From Ohtaekwangia sp966211525 (GTDB taxonomy: Bacteria; Bacteroidota; Bacteroidia; Cytophagales; Cyclobacteriaceae), in the NCBI GenBank assembly GCA_966211525.1, contig CBIHOZ010000013.1, positions 1-64,000 of the forward strand: 64,000 bases of DNA, read 5' to 3'. The translations under genes and the position numbers were made by a program. Positions within the stretch are counted from its first letter, which is position 1. Each line of letters starts with the position of its first letter. The notes beneath the pieces were generated by a model. The model was not told the origin of the DNA, did not search any database, and saw only the letters and a program-made list of their open reading frames with translations. Shown here in pieces: positions 1-10,300 of this stretch.

Positions 1-906
1 GACATCTCCGGAGCGAATGCCAATACATATTCTATAGCAAGCACTTCTGCGTCTGATGCAGGTACCTATACCGTTGTGGTAAGCGGTACATGCTCACCGT
101 CAGTAACCAGCACGGCATCGATCCTTACGATACAGGAACAGCCTGAGATCATTAGCGGTCCGGTAAGCCAAATAGTTTGTGTCGGACAAAACGTAACGTT
201 CAGTGTAAATGCCGGTGTAACAACGGGCGTAACGTACCAGTGGAGAAAAGACGGATCCAATATAGCAGGAGCGAACGCGAGCAGCTATACTATAACAGGT
301 GTTGTTGCAGGCGATGCTGGTGATTACGATGTGATTGTATCCGGAGCATGTACTCCATCGATAACAACATCAGCGGCTACATTAACCGTTAACGAACTGC
401 CAGCGATCACATCCCAACCTGTAGCAAGTCAGGTGATCTGCGAAGGCAGTGCTGCGACTTTTAGTGTGACGGCTACCGGCACAGGTTTAACCTATCAATG
501 GAAGAAGAACGGAGTAGATATAGCCGGAGCAAATGCGAGTACCTATACGATACCAACAACCGTGACAGCAGATGCGGGTACCTATACCGTTGTGGTAAGC
601 GGTACATGTTCTCCTGCAGTAACCAGCACAGCATCTGTGTTGACTATCCAAGAGCAGCCCGAAATAATAGCAGGTCCGGTAAGCCAGACAGTTTGTGCCG
701 GACAGAGTGTAACCTTCAGTGTAAACGCTGGAGTAACTACGGGCGTAACCTATCAATGGCGCAAAGACGGAACGAATATAGCGGGAGCAACCAATAGCAG
801 CTATACTATAGCAAGTACGGTTGCAGGTGATGCCGGTGACTATAATGTGATCGTTACCGGAACTTGTACACCACCGGTTACAAGTTCAGCGGCCACACTT
901 ATCGTA
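1..906 (+). repeat. Higher-order repeat of paired Ig-like domains, period 516 bp
   Basis: The stretch starting at 61 (ggtacctataccgttgtgg) recurs nearly identically at 577, giving a 516-bp (172-codon) period. Each unit contains two different Ig-like modules of about 86 residues, so the array is an alternating A-B-A-B repeat rather than a simple tandem. The high DNA identity between units suggests recent duplication or gene conversion. The array runs off the left edge, so copy number is unknown. Confidence 0.75.
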
Positions 907-3900
907 AATCCGAATCCGGATGCATACGCTGCGGATGCATCGATCTGCAGCGGAACAACAACGAACATCGCTATCACCAATCCAAACGGTGTGTCTGGAA
1001 CTACCTTTACCTGGACAATTCAAAATGCATCCAACGTAACAGGCGCTGCGGCAGGTAGCGGTAATCTGATCGCACAGGCGCTGACCGTTACCGATGGCGT
1101 TTCAGCAGGAAGCGTAACTTATCTTATTCAACCTTCAGCATCCGGTTGCAACGGTATAGCGTATGCAGTAAATGTTATCGTTAAACCTATACCGACTGTA
1201 GCTGCATCCAATCAAAGTATATGTTCCGGTAATACTACCAGTGTTGCTATTACCAACCCGAATGGCGTAGCGGGAACATCCTTTAGCTGGACGGTTCAAA
1301 GTACATCGAACGTAACGGGTGCAACAGCCGGAAGTGGTTCAACCATTAGTCAGGTTCTTACATCGACTGATGGTATAAATTCCGGCAGCGTAGTATATCG
1401 TATAGTGCCGACTGCCAATGGTTGTTCCGGTAACTATATAGAGGTTACCGTTACGGTTGAACCGAAACCAACGATCACAAATTCACCAACAACATTGATC
1501 CAGGAGATATGCAGCGGAACAGCACTTAACTTCCTGCCGACTTCTTCCATCACCGGTACAACTTTCAACTGGACATCATCGGTGATCGGAACGCTCTCCG
1601 GTGTAACAGCTTCAGGCAGTGGTGCGATTACGGATACACCGGTAAATGCGACCAACGCCAACGCGGTCATTATATATACCATTACGCCTTCGGTAGGTAG
1701 TTGCTCCGGAACACCGGTTAACTTTGTAGTTACCGTGAGACCATTGCCGACCGTGATGGCCAATCCTCAGACGATATGCTCTGGTCAGACAACTTCAATT
1801 GCTATATCAAATCCGAATAGTGTAAGTGGAACAACCTATACCTGGATCGTTCAGAGCTCCTCGAATGTATCCGGAGCTTCGGCAGGCAGCGGTTCAACTA
1901 TCAGTCAGGCGTTAACCAATGTCGATGGTATCAACAACGGTACAGTAACCTATAGAATTACGGCATCATCCAACGGTTGCCCTGGAGCACCGTATGATGT
2001 AACCGTAACGGTTAAGCCGGTGCCGGTTGTTACCAACGATCCGGTTGAACTGGCGCAGCAGTTATGCAGTGGACAGTCGCTTAACTTTATACCAACCGCG
2101 AGCATTTCAGGAGCTTCATTTACATGGACAAGTACTATTACCGGTCCGAATACAGGAGGCGTTACTGCTTCCGGCAGTGGCAACATTACCGACACCCCGG
2201 TAAACACGGGCAACGTTGCAGGAACGGTTACGTATAGAATTATACCCAATCATAACGGATGTGATGGACAGGCGGTAAACCTGGTGGTGTTAGTAAAACC
2301 TTTGCCTTCTGCATCGGCTGCTGACGTTACAATCTGTAGCGGTGAGACAGCCGTTGTGAATATACTTCCGTCTCCTCAAAATGTATCTGGTACAACATTC
2401 CAGTGGACTGCAGCACCGAGTACAAATGTTATCGGTGCGTCTAACGGAAACGGTTCGGTGATCAGTCAGTTACTAAGTACATCAAACGCGTCTATCGGTA
2501 CCGTTGTATATACACTTCTGCCGTCTGCCAATGGTTGTGACGGTCCAACTTCTACAGTTACCGTCACGGTAAATCCGAAAGTTACTGTGAGTGCAGGTGC
2601 CGACTTTGCTGTCTGCGAAGATGCGACCATGCCAATGGCTATACCATTGAACGGTATGATTGGAGGAAGTGCTTCGGCAGCCAACTGGTTTATCAAGACT
2701 GGTGATGGTTCGGTTTCGGTAAGTACAACGTCAGGAGGCAACGTAACAGCAACCTATACCGCGGTAGATTCTGATGTGACCAATGGTTTTGTTGAATTAT
2801 ACCTGGTGACCAATGATCCGGATGGCGTGTCTGGCCCGTGTTCATCTTTATCCGATACATTAACAATATTCCTCAACAGACGCGCGCGTATCCTGCCGCT
2901 GGCAGACCAGGTAGTATGCGAACCATCGCTGATCAATCTCTCTGGTGACATCAGTGGAAGTGCAACGTCTGGTTCGTGGAGCGCTGTGACAACGGCAGGT
3001 GGTACATTATCCATCAGCAGTGTTACCGGGAATACCATCACCGCTAACTATGGCGTGCTTGCCGGAGATGTAGGCAATACATTAACGTTCCGTCTCTCAA
3101 CAAACGACCCGGATGGTGCAGGGCCTTGTACGATTGTAACGGAAGATATGGATGTACACATCAACGAGTCGGCAAAGGTATCTGCTGGTGCAGACTTCGA
3201 AGTATGTGAAGATAAACCGGTTAACCTGAACGGAAGTTATTCGGGCACAACGTCATCCGTTACATGGAGCGGAGGTTCAGGCAGTGCACAGTTTGCCAAT
3301 GTAAACAATCCTGCCACTACATATACCTTGACATCGGCTGACAGAGCCAGCGGTACGATCGTATTAACCTTAACAACAAACGATCCGGATGGCGCAGGAC
3401 CTTGTACCAGCGCTTCGGATAATGTACAGGTAAAAATAAATCCGTTACCACAGCCGTTGATCTTTGGTCTCGAAAGTTCATATGCTGAAAATGATGCACC
3501 GGATCCGTTATCGGGTGTACCATCTGGAAGCGGATACTCCGGAGTATTTACCGGTTCGGGTATTCAGTCGGGCACAAACATCTTCGATCCGTCCATTGCT
3601 AACATCGGTTTCAATACTATATATTATACTGTTACCAATACAACTACCGGATGTATCGGTGTAACCAGTGCGACAACGGTGGTGAACCCGATCACCGATA
3701 TTGACTTTACCATTGAAGATGCGGTGGAAGACGGAACCGGTGCCTTGAAGATCTGTGCAGAGAACGGATTGAAGCAGCTGATCGGTATACCTTCTCATAC
3801 AACAGGATTGAATGTTACGGAATTTACAAGTCTCACGGCCGGCTTAACGGTAAACCTGGTGGATGAGAACTGGTACGTGAATACGGGCAATGTTGTGGCC

Positions 3901-6147
3901 GGTTCGTACTTTGTAAAATATACCTATACCAATGGTTTGGGGGCAACCTCGGAGTTTATACGCAAGATCGTAGTATATGCAGCTCCACGCGCTCTCATTA
4001 GTACCAGCAATGCGTGCGTAACGGATGCAGCTAAATTTGCGAGTGTATCCGACATTCCAAACAATACATTCAACAGCAAGATCACACAATACCTGTGGAA
4101 TTTCGATTTTGGCGGATTGACTAGCGCAGATTCAGCAACTTCGCTTGTATACAATGAGCCGGGTATATATGATGTAAGCCTTACCGTAACAACCGATGAA
4201 GGATGCTCGGATAATGTTATCCAAAGCATACAGGTTGGACCGCAGCCGAAAGTTGATTTTGACTGGACAAAGATTTGCAGCGGACAAACTACACAGTTCG
4301 TTGATAAATCCAGTATATCACTGGGATCGATCGTTGAGTATAGCTGGGATTTTGATGATGGCGATGTGCTGCCGTTTGGTATTAAAGATACCATGGTGCC
4401 ACCAGACCCGCGTACGTCCAATACCTATAATAATCCTCATCACAAGTATGCATCGTTCCAGGCGTACAACGTAACGCTGCGTGTGAAGACGGATGTGGGC
4501 TGTTTAAAAGATACAACTCGCCAGATATATATAGTAGACTATAACCAGCCGGTATCTGACAACGGATATGAAACTGACTTCGAAGATGGTCAGGGTACGT
4601 GGATACGGGTAGAGGACGCGAACCAGCAGTCAAGCTGGACCTTTGGTGCGATCGATGGTCAGAATATCAACCAGGCGTACTCCGGCACGAACGCGTGGTG
4701 GACGGGAGGCAATGCCGTGGCAGCCAACAATTATTTCAGTACGTATTATCCGAATGAACAATCTTATGTCATTGGACCGTGTGTGAACCTGGAAGGATTG
4801 AAACGTCCGATGGTTGCACTGAAGTACTGGTCTGATTCCGATAAGAATTTTGATGGTGCTGTATTACAATATTCATCCGATGGAGGTCGCACATGGGAAA
4901 CCGTGGGTACCGATAATGGTGAAGGTATAGAATGGTACAACGGTTCTGACTTGAGCGGTGAACCGGGCGGACAGGATAACTTTGCGTGGACGGGTACAAC
5001 CGATGGCTGGAAGGATGCCCGCTTTAACCTCAACGAGTTGCCGAAAGATACCGTAGTGTTCCGTATAGCATTCGGTAGTAACAGCGATAACAACCCGGGA
5101 ACAATATCAAATGGTTTTGCCTTCGATGATATATATATAGGGGAGAAGAACAGGAACGTGCTGATCGAGCACTATACCAACGATGGTAATTCATCCTTCC
5201 AGTTATCGGAAGAATATATAGATGAACTGCAGTCGAACGATTTCATCAAGCTGCAATATCATTTGGCATCGCCCGGGCTGGAAGACGCGATCAATGCAGC
5301 AAACCCGATCGACAACAACGCGCGTGCACAGATCTATGGTATACGGCAACCACCGGCTACCATTATGGATGGTATATTGAATGAATACTATGGAAAAGAC
5401 TTCAACGGCTTTACCGGTAACATCACAGCAGTAGACATCGATCGCCGATCACTGGAAGATCCTTCGTTTGACATCACGATTAGCATTGATGGAACAACTG
5501 CTGCCGATGTATTGAAGGCCGATATACAATATACCTTTATCGACAAGGTCAACTCGTTTGCGCCTCCGATCATATTGCAGGCAGTATTGGTTGAGAACGG
5601 TGTTAATGGTAACAAGTTCTCGATGCGCAAGTTGTTATACGGTCCTGAAGGTTACATCATCAATGATCCGCTGGTGGCAGGCACTCCGATAACCTATAGT
5701 AAACCGGATGCAGAAGAAATGCACCAACTGGCAACACCAATCGCGCATGGCGACAGCCTGTATATCATTGCCTTTGCACAGGATAAGCAGACCCGCAGAA
5801 TACTGCAGTCGGTAATTATGAAAGTAGAGCAGACAAAAGTATCGCAGACTCCGGTAGGTATACCAGACGATCCGGCGGTTGCTGCTTTGCAGGATCTGAA
5901 GATATACCCGAACCCGGCTTCACAGAATATCAAGCTATACCTGGGCGATAAACTGAGTCGTGATTATACCTGGAAACTGATCGATCAGCGTGGTATAACC
6001 ATCTTGCAGGGAGATGTGAACCGCGACCTTACATCACCACAAGAGATTGAAGTTACCCGCATTGCCAACGGTATATACTTCATGGCCATACAAACCGGTG
6101 ACCGGTCGGTGCTCTATACGAAAGTGGCGGTAATGAATCAAAATTAA
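1..6147 (+). CDS. Giant Ig/PKD-repeat surface protein with T9SS sorting domain (5' end outside window)
   Basis: The reading frame is open from base 1 and ends at TAA 6145-6147, so at least 2048 C-terminal residues of a larger protein lie here; the first in-window ATG (76) is internal. In order: Ig-like domains (to about 905) with the recurring pattern Cys-x-Gly-x3-Thr-Phe-Ser-Val and Thr-Tyr-Gln-Trp; about seven PKD-like modules with a recurring Ile-Cys-Ser-Gly motif (about 905-3440); two PKD domains carrying YLWNFDFG and YSWDFDDG (about 3985-4530); a jelly-roll-like segment from TDFEDGQGTW (about 4560-5150); an Omp28-like segment (about 5155-5820); and a type A sorting domain starting at LKIYPNPAS and ending in VAVMNQN. 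By family knowledge the sorting domain sends the protein through the type IX system to the cell surface. Adhesin or matrix role is inferred. It is convergent with the kinase gene downstream, 11 nt away. Confidence 0.9.
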   Translation, partial: DISGANANTYSIASTSASDAGTYTVVVSGTCSPSVTSTASILTIQEQPEIISGPVSQIVCVGQNVTFSVNAGVTTGVTYQWRKDGSNIAGANASSYTITGVVAGDAGDYDVIVSGACTPSITTSAATLTVNELPAITSQPVASQVICEGSAATFSVTATGTGLTYQWKKNGVDIAGANASTYTIPTTVTADAGTYTVVVSGTCSPAVTSTASVLTIQEQPEIIAGPVSQTVCAGQSVTFSVNAGVTTGVTYQWRKDGTNIAGATNSSYTIASTVAGDAGDYNVIVTGTCTPPVTSSAATLIVNPNPDAYAADASICSGTTTNIAITNPNGVSGTTFTWTIQNASNVTGAAAGSGNLIAQALTVTDGVSAGSVTYLIQPSASGCNGIAYAVNVIVKPIPTVAASNQSICSGNTTSVAITNPNGVAGTSFSWTVQSTSNVTGATAGSGSTISQVLTSTDGINSGSVVYRIVPTANGCSGNYIEVTVTVEPKPTITNSPTTLIQEICSGTALNFLPTSSITGTTFNWTSSVIGTLSGVTASGSGAITDTPVNATNANAVIIYTITPSVGSCSGTPVNFVVTVRPLPTVMANPQTICSGQTTSIAISNPNSVSGTTYTWIVQSSSNVSGASAGSGSTISQALTNVDGINNGTVTYRITASSNGCPGAPYDVTVTVKPVPVVTNDPVELAQQLCSGQSLNFIPTASISGASFTWTSTITGPNTGGVTASGSGNITDTPVNTGNVAGTVTYRIIPNHNGCDGQAVNLVVLVKPLPSASAADVTICSGETAVVNILPSPQNVSGTTFQWTAAPSTNVIGASNGNGSVISQLLSTSNASIGTVVYTLLPSANGCDGPTSTVTVTVNPKVTVSAGADFAVCEDATMPMAIPLNGMIGGSASAANWFIKTGDGSVSVSTTSGGNVTATYTAVDSDVTNGFVELYLVTNDPDGVSGPCSSLSDTLTIFLNRRARILPLADQVVCEPSLINLSGDISGSATSGSWSAVTTAGGTLSISSVTGNTITANYGVLAGDVGNTLTFRLSTNDPDGAGPCTIVTEDMDVHINESAKVSAGADFEVCEDKPVNLNGSYSGTTSSVTWSGGSGSAQFANVNNPATTYTLTSADRASGTIVLTLTTNDPDGAGPCTSASDNVQVKINPLPQPLIFGLESSYAENDAPDPLSGVPSGSGYSGVFTGSGIQSGTNIFDPSIANIGFNTIYYTVTNTTTGCIGVTSATTVVNPITDIDFTIEDAVEDGTGALKICAENGLKQLIGIPSHTTGLNVTEFTSLTAGLTVNLVDENWYVNTGNVVAGSYFVKYTYTNGLGATSEFIRKIVVYAAPRALISTSNACVTDAAKFASVSDIPNNTFNSKITQYLWNFDFGGLTSADSATSLVYNEPGIYDVSLTVTTDEGCSDNVIQSIQVGPQPKVDFDWTKICSGQTTQFVDKSSISLGSIVEYSWDFDDGDVLPFGIKDTMVPPDPRTSNTYNNPHHKYASFQAYNVTLRVKTDVGCLKDTTRQIYIVDYNQPVSDNGYETDFEDGQGTWIRVEDANQQSSWTFGAIDGQNINQAYSGTNAWWTGGNAVAANNYFSTYYPNEQSYVIGPCVNLEGLKRPMVALKYWSDSDKNFDGAVLQYSSDGGRTWETVGTDNGEGIEWYNGSDLSGEPGGQDNFAWTGTTDGWKDARFNLNELPKDTVVFRIAFGSNSDNNPGTISNGFAFDDIYIGEKNRNVLIEHYTNDGNSSFQLSEEYIDELQSNDFIKLQYHLASPGLEDAINAANPIDNNARAQIYGIRQPPATIMDGILNEYYGKDFNGFTGNITAVDIDRRSLEDPSFDITISIDGTTAADVLKADIQYTFIDKVNSFAPPIILQAVLVENGVNGNKFSMRKLLYGPEGYIINDPLVAGTPITYSKPDAEEMHQLATPIAHGDSLYIIAFAQDKQTRRILQSVIMKVEQTKVSQTPVGIPDDPAVAALQDLKIYPNPASQNIKLYLGDKLSRDYTWKLIDQRGITILQGDVNRDLTSPQEIEVTRIANGIYFMAIQTGDRSVLYTKVAVMNQN

Positions 6148-6158
6148 GCAGAACAGAA

Positions 6159-8075
6159 TCACGCTGCCGGAAGCCCTTCTTTGGATAACTCCGGCAGCAT
6201 GCTATAGCACTGGTCTATAAATTCGTTGGCAATACGTTCTACTTCAGCAAGGTTTGTTTCCTGTTTACTGTTCTCTTCAATAAACACAATATCACTGCGA
6301 AGCGAGTCGAGTCCCATCAGGATGAACGAAGGTTTGATCTGGTGCGCCAGCCGCGAAAGTTTTATCCAGTCCTGGATGTTCATGGCAGTCTTCATGTCTT
6401 CCAATACCTGTGGTATAGTCTGAATGAATGTGAGTACCATTTCACGGATAAACTCTTCGTTGTTGCCGGATACTGATCGCAGGTATGCGAGGTTGTAGGA
6501 GGGAACTACCTTCATCGCGGCAGGTCGCAGCTCGGTCGAGAGCGGCTTTATCTTCAGGTCATCAAATAACTTCTGGTATAAATCTTCCGGAGTAAAAGGT
6601 TTCGGAAGATAATCGTTCATGCCGGCTGCTATACATTTCTCAACGTCTTTGGCAGTGGCGTTTGCAGTGAGGGCAATGATCGGGAGGTTTGCAGATTGTT
6701 CCATCATGCGAATCGCCTTGGTCGCTTCAAAGCCATCCATTACCGGCATCTGCACATCCATCAGTATAACATCAAAGTAGTTGTTCTTGATCTTTTCGAT
6801 CGCCACCAAACCGTTCTCGGCTTCATCAATAAAGCATTGCCATTTCTTTAATATACTCTTGGCATAGAGCCGGTTTATATCATTGTCTTCTACCAGCAAC
6901 ACGCGCAGCTGCGAGGTGTTGGTATCTTTCAGTGCTTTGTCTTTTCGCGGTACCGCCTGCGTGATATCATTTACTTTTCCGATGGCATAAGGAATCGTAA
7001 CCATAAAGGTTGAACCTACATGCTCTTTGCTTACCACGTGTATCTTTCCATTTTGCAGCTCCACCATCTGCTTAACAATGGTAAGACCGAGTCCGGTGCC
7101 TCCGTAACGTCTCGTTACACTGGCATCGGCCTGGCTAAAGCTTTCGAAAATGGTGGTGAGCTTTTCTTCCGGTATACCTACACCGGTATCGGTAACTTCA
7201 ATGCGTACCCAGCACACACCGCGCTGCTCACGCTCGGCTGTACATTTTATCTGGATGGAACCGGTGTGTGTAAACTTAACTGCGTTACTGATCAGGTTGA
7301 TGAGGATCTGATTCAAACGCACCGGGTCACCTAACAATATCTTGTTGAGCTTTTCATCGATGCGATAGTCGAGCGCGATCTTCTTCTCTTTCGCCTGGTA
7401 CATAAACGTACTGATGAGGGAGGGGAGAAGATCCTTGAGGTTGAACGCGATCTTTTCAAAACGGAGTTTACCCGATTCGATGGCTGCCAGATCCAGAATG
7501 TCGTTGATAATAACTTTCAGGTTTTCAGCAGAGTGTTTGATCGCATTTAAATACGTCTCGCGTTCTTCCGGGCTCGGGCTCTGACTTAACAGGTTTGCCA
7601 TCCCCGCTATACCGTTGATAGGTGTGCGTATCTCGTGACTGATGTTGGCGAGGAATTGTTCCTTCGCTTTCTGCAAACGTACAAGCTCCGATTCATTCTC
7701 CTTGCGTTGTGTTACATCGCGGCAGTCGAGTATAAATCCTTTAAGTCCTTGCTTGTGTCTGAGATTTATAGCGTTGAATTCCAGGAATCTATAGGTAGTA
7801 TCTTTACAGAGAAACTGGAACTCTACTTTTTCAGTATAGGCACGCTTCTGACTTTGCTTGAGTTTCTTCTGGAAGTCCTCGCGTGTATCGGGAAGTATAT
7901 AGTCGAAGAAGTTTTTTCCGATAAGACTTTTGGAGCGATAGCCCAGTGTTTCACTGGCCGAGGCATTGTGATAATGAATCTTACCGCCATAGTCTACAAT
8001 GAAGATGATATCGGAACCATCTTCCACTACGGATTCATAGAATGATCCTTTCTTAACGTACTGCTGTAGGTTCAT
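6159..8075 (-). CDS. Hybrid sensor histidine kinase (PAS-HisKA-HATPase-REC-HPt)
   Basis: 638 residues with no membrane segment, so it probably senses a cytoplasmic signal. Domains in order: PAS (about 12-125); HisKA with the phospho-accepting His147 in NISHEIRTP; HATPase_c with N-box Asn264, G1 box DTGVGIPEE (296-304) and G2 box GGTGLGL (325-331); receiver domain with phospho-acceptor Asp440 in VILMDVQMPVMDG and Lys492; and a C-terminal HPt domain with His578 in SRLAHQIKPS. All key residues are present, so a complete His-Asp-His relay is encoded. The start lies 1 nt after the stop of the upstream sigma-54 regulator gene, so the two are translated from one message. The HPt most likely passes phosphate to Asp57 of that regulator; this is inferred from adjacency. 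Confidence 0.93.
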   Translation of the reverse strand: MNLQQYVKKGSFYESVVEDGSDIIFIVDYGGKIHYHNASASETLGYRSKSLIGKNFFDYILPDTREDFQKKLKQSQKRAYTEKVEFQFLCKDTTYRFLEFNAINLRHKQGLKGFILDCRDVTQRKENESELVRLQKAKEQFLANISHEIRTPINGIAGMANLLSQSPSPEERETYLNAIKHSAENLKVIINDILDLAAIESGKLRFEKIAFNLKDLLPSLISTFMYQAKEKKIALDYRIDEKLNKILLGDPVRLNQILINLISNAVKFTHTGSIQIKCTAEREQRGVCWVRIEVTDTGVGIPEEKLTTIFESFSQADASVTRRYGGTGLGLTIVKQMVELQNGKIHVVSKEHVGSTFMVTIPYAIGKVNDITQAVPRKDKALKDTNTSQLRVLLVEDNDINRLYAKSILKKWQCFIDEAENGLVAIEKIKNNYFDVILMDVQMPVMDGFEATKAIRMMEQSANLPIIALTANATAKDVEKCIAAGMNDYLPKPFTPEDLYQKLFDDLKIKPLSTELRPAAMKVVPSYNLAYLRSVSGNNEEFIREMVLTFIQTIPQVLEDMKTAMNIQDWIKLSRLAHQIKPSFILMGLDSLRSDIVFIEENSKQETNLAEVERIANEFIDQCYSMLPELSKEGLPAA

Positions 8076-8076
8076 G

Positions 8077-9438
8077 TCAGATGCCGATCGTCTCCATCTC
8101 CTTCAGATACCGGTATAAAGATGACTTGCCGATGTCGAGCCTGCGCGCGACTTCCAGTACATTGTTGTCATATTTATTCAGGTAGTGTCGGATTATACGA
8201 TACATAAATTCCTGCATGGTCATCTCCTGGTATAGGAACGACTCCATGCGCGTGGTGCTGTTGAAGCTTATATCCTGCGGGCGTAACTCTTGTCCTTCTG
8301 CCATTACCGCAGCAAGTTCGATCACCGATTTCAGCTCGCGTATATTTCCGGGGAAGGGATACTGCAATAACTTCTCCTGCGCCTCCGGACTGATCTTGAA
8401 TTTAGGCAACTGGTTATCATGCGCGAATTGATCGAGCACATGTTTGGCGATCAGGATCACATCTTGTCCACGTTCACGCAGTGGTGGTAACACAATCGGC
8501 AACCCGAGCAGACGATAGTATAGATCTTCGCGGAAGCGTGTGGCCTTTACTTCTTCGGCAAGGTCTTTATGTGTTGCAGCAATAATTCGAACGTCCAGTT
8601 TAATTACCTGGTTGCCACCGATTCTGGTGATCTCACGTTCTTGTAAAACACGAAGTAATTTTGCCTGCAGGTTCGGATCCATCTCACCGATCTCATCGAG
8701 AAAAATAGTACCGCCTTCGGCTTCTTCAAACTTTCCGATCCTGCGCGTAACGGCCCCGGTAAATGCGCCTTTCTCATGACCGAAGAGTTCACTTTCAATC
8801 AGGTCGCGAGGTATAGCAGCAATGTTTACGGCTACAAAAGGTTTGTTCTTGCGCTTCGAGTTATAGTGTACAGCTTTGGCAACAAGTTCTTTTCCCGTAC
8901 CGGTTTCACCGGAGATACTCACAGATATATTTGTCTGAACTGCTTTTTCGAGCAGCGAGAATACACGTTTAATCGCAGGACTTGTTCCCACGATGCTCTT
9001 TTCGAAAGTATATTTTTCGGAGATCTCTTTCTTCAGGTGATCGATCTCTTTGATGAGCGATGTACGGTTACGCGCGTTGTTGATTGAGTTCAGAAGCCTG
9101 TCCTTCGTCTCATGATCTTTCGCGATATAGTCGTAAGCACCGAGCTTCAGGAGTTCCACCGCAGTATGTATCTTTTCCTGTGCCGATACAATGATCACGT
9201 TGATGTTGGGATCATGACTGCGTATCTGGCTCAATACTTTTTCGCCCGGCATATCGGGTAACGAATAGTCGAGGGTAATAACCGCCGGGTTCTTGTAGAG
9301 GTTCGCCAGACAATCCTTGCCCGAGGTATAGAACTGAACTTCGTAATCCGGATTGAGCTCAAGCACATACTTCAGAAACTTGGTGTATGCCGGATCGTCT
9401 TCGACAACAAATATCTTAACGGGATCTTTCTCGTACAT
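8077..9438 (-). CDS. Sigma-54-dependent response regulator, NtrC type
   Basis: Receiver domain (1-115) with phospho-acceptor Asp57 in ITLDYSLPDMPG and Lys107; AAA+ domain with Walker A GETGTGKE (177-184), the sigma-54 contact loop GAFTGA (224-229) and Walker B IFLDE; and a C-terminal Fis-type helix-turn-helix ending LDIGKSSLYRYLKEM. By family knowledge it remodels RNA polymerase-sigma54 at -24/-12 promoters. The frame stays open 14 codons upstream of the chosen start, but those residues (MAVIPLYLLFKPQR) do not belong to a receiver fold; ATG at 9436-9438 gives MYEKDPVKIFVVEDD, so I start there. It is the first gene of a two-gene operon with the hybrid kinase. Targets are not evident in the window. 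Confidence 0.93.
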   Translation of the reverse strand: MYEKDPVKIFVVEDDPAYTKFLKYVLELNPDYEVQFYTSGKDCLANLYKNPAVITLDYSLPDMPGEKVLSQIRSHDPNINVIIVSAQEKIHTAVELLKLGAYDYIAKDHETKDRLLNSINNARNRTSLIKEIDHLKKEISEKYTFEKSIVGTSPAIKRVFSLLEKAVQTNISVSISGETGTGKELVAKAVHYNSKRKNKPFVAVNIAAIPRDLIESELFGHEKGAFTGAVTRRIGKFEEAEGGTIFLDEIGEMDPNLQAKLLRVLQEREITRIGGNQVIKLDVRIIAATHKDLAEEVKATRFREDLYYRLLGLPIVLPPLRERGQDVILIAKHVLDQFAHDNQLPKFKISPEAQEKLLQYPFPGNIRELKSVIELAAVMAEGQELRPQDISFNSTTRMESFLYQEMTMQEFMYRIIRHYLNKYDNNVLEVARRLDIGKSSLYRYLKEMETIGI

Positions 9439-9756
9439 GCGCTGGGGTTTGAAAAGTAAATATAAAGGTATGACGGCCATTAGCCAAGCAGTTGCAGGGG
9501 CAGCCAGGGCCGTGATAAGTCTTAATCATTTCAGTCAACATCTCGCTATTCAATGACACGTTGGTAAAAAATCTATTCATGTTACTCCGCCAGGTGATGG
9601 TACGTTTTTCCTCATCGTGTACCAATATAAAAAATGATAATAGGTAATGTTAAAAAAAGTTTGACGGATTACCGTGAGCATGTATGAATTTTATTGTCTT
9701 AAAAGTTTATCAACTTGAAATAATCTGCTTACTTTCGATAGCGAAGCATAGCATAC
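9439..9756. other. Divergent intergenic region
   Basis: About 318 bases between the regulator gene (minus) and the TerB-like gene (plus). It must hold both promoters. The right half is AT-rich. TACTTTCG at 9730-9737, 20 nt before the ATG at 9757, resembles the Bacteroidota -7 element TAnnTTTG with one mismatch, but I see no well-spaced -33 box. No conserved ORF is recognised. Confidence 0.4.
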
Positions 9757-10221
9757 ATGATACCGGAATTCCAGACATTAACCGATAGTGAAACTGAACT
9801 GATGCTGAAGGCACCCATACTGGTTTGCATTCTTATAGCAGGTGCCGATGGCGACATCGACCGGAAGGAAATAAAGGAAGCGATCGCGATTGTTCGCAAG
9901 GAGAAAAAGAATCACACATTACTCTCCGGATTCTTTCGCGAGATGGCAGAGGATTTTGAAGACAAGATCAAGATACTCATTCAAAGTTACCCGTTCGAAT
10001 TGTCTAAAAGAACTCCCATGATCATTGAAGAGTTGAAGAATCTGAACGTGCTCTGGAAAAAAATCGATCCTGAATTTTCAATCGCTTACTACGAAATGTT
10101 GAGGAGTATATCCGAACGAATTGCTTCTTCATCGGGCGGACTTTGGGGAATAAAAACCGTAGGCTCCGAAGAGGCGCAGTATCTTCACCTGCCCATGATC
10201 AACGATCCTGCTAAAAAATAA
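9757..10221 (+). CDS. TerB-like helical protein
   Basis: 154 residues, no signal peptide or membrane segment, predominantly helical. Residues 27-37 (GADGDIDRKEI) have the acidic turn typical of TerB/DjlA-type helical domains, in which metal-binding acidic residues follow a hydrophobic helix (here PILVCILIA). TerB-like domains occur in stress and envelope proteins, but the specific role of this one is not known. It stands alone, with about 80 nt to the rhomboid gene on the same strand. The family assignment rests on this one motif and the helix pattern, so it is moderate only. Confidence 0.7.
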   Translation: MIPEFQTLTDSETELMLKAPILVCILIAGADGDIDRKEIKEAIAIVRKEKKNHTLLSGFFREMAEDFEDKIKILIQSYPFELSKRTPMIIEELKNLNVLWKKIDPEFSIAYYEMLRSISERIASSSGGLWGIKTVGSEEAQYLHLPMINDPAKK

Positions 10222-10300
10222 TTTGCTTTTGCTTTTTACTTGATGATCGTTACCGGACAATTTACATCTTTGTACCGGCCTTTTCTTTTTGCCATAACGT

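Noticed and set aside
1..906. CRISPR-like regular repetition
   Set aside because: The repeat is a coding Ig-domain array with 516-bp period in one reading frame, not short repeats with unique spacers.
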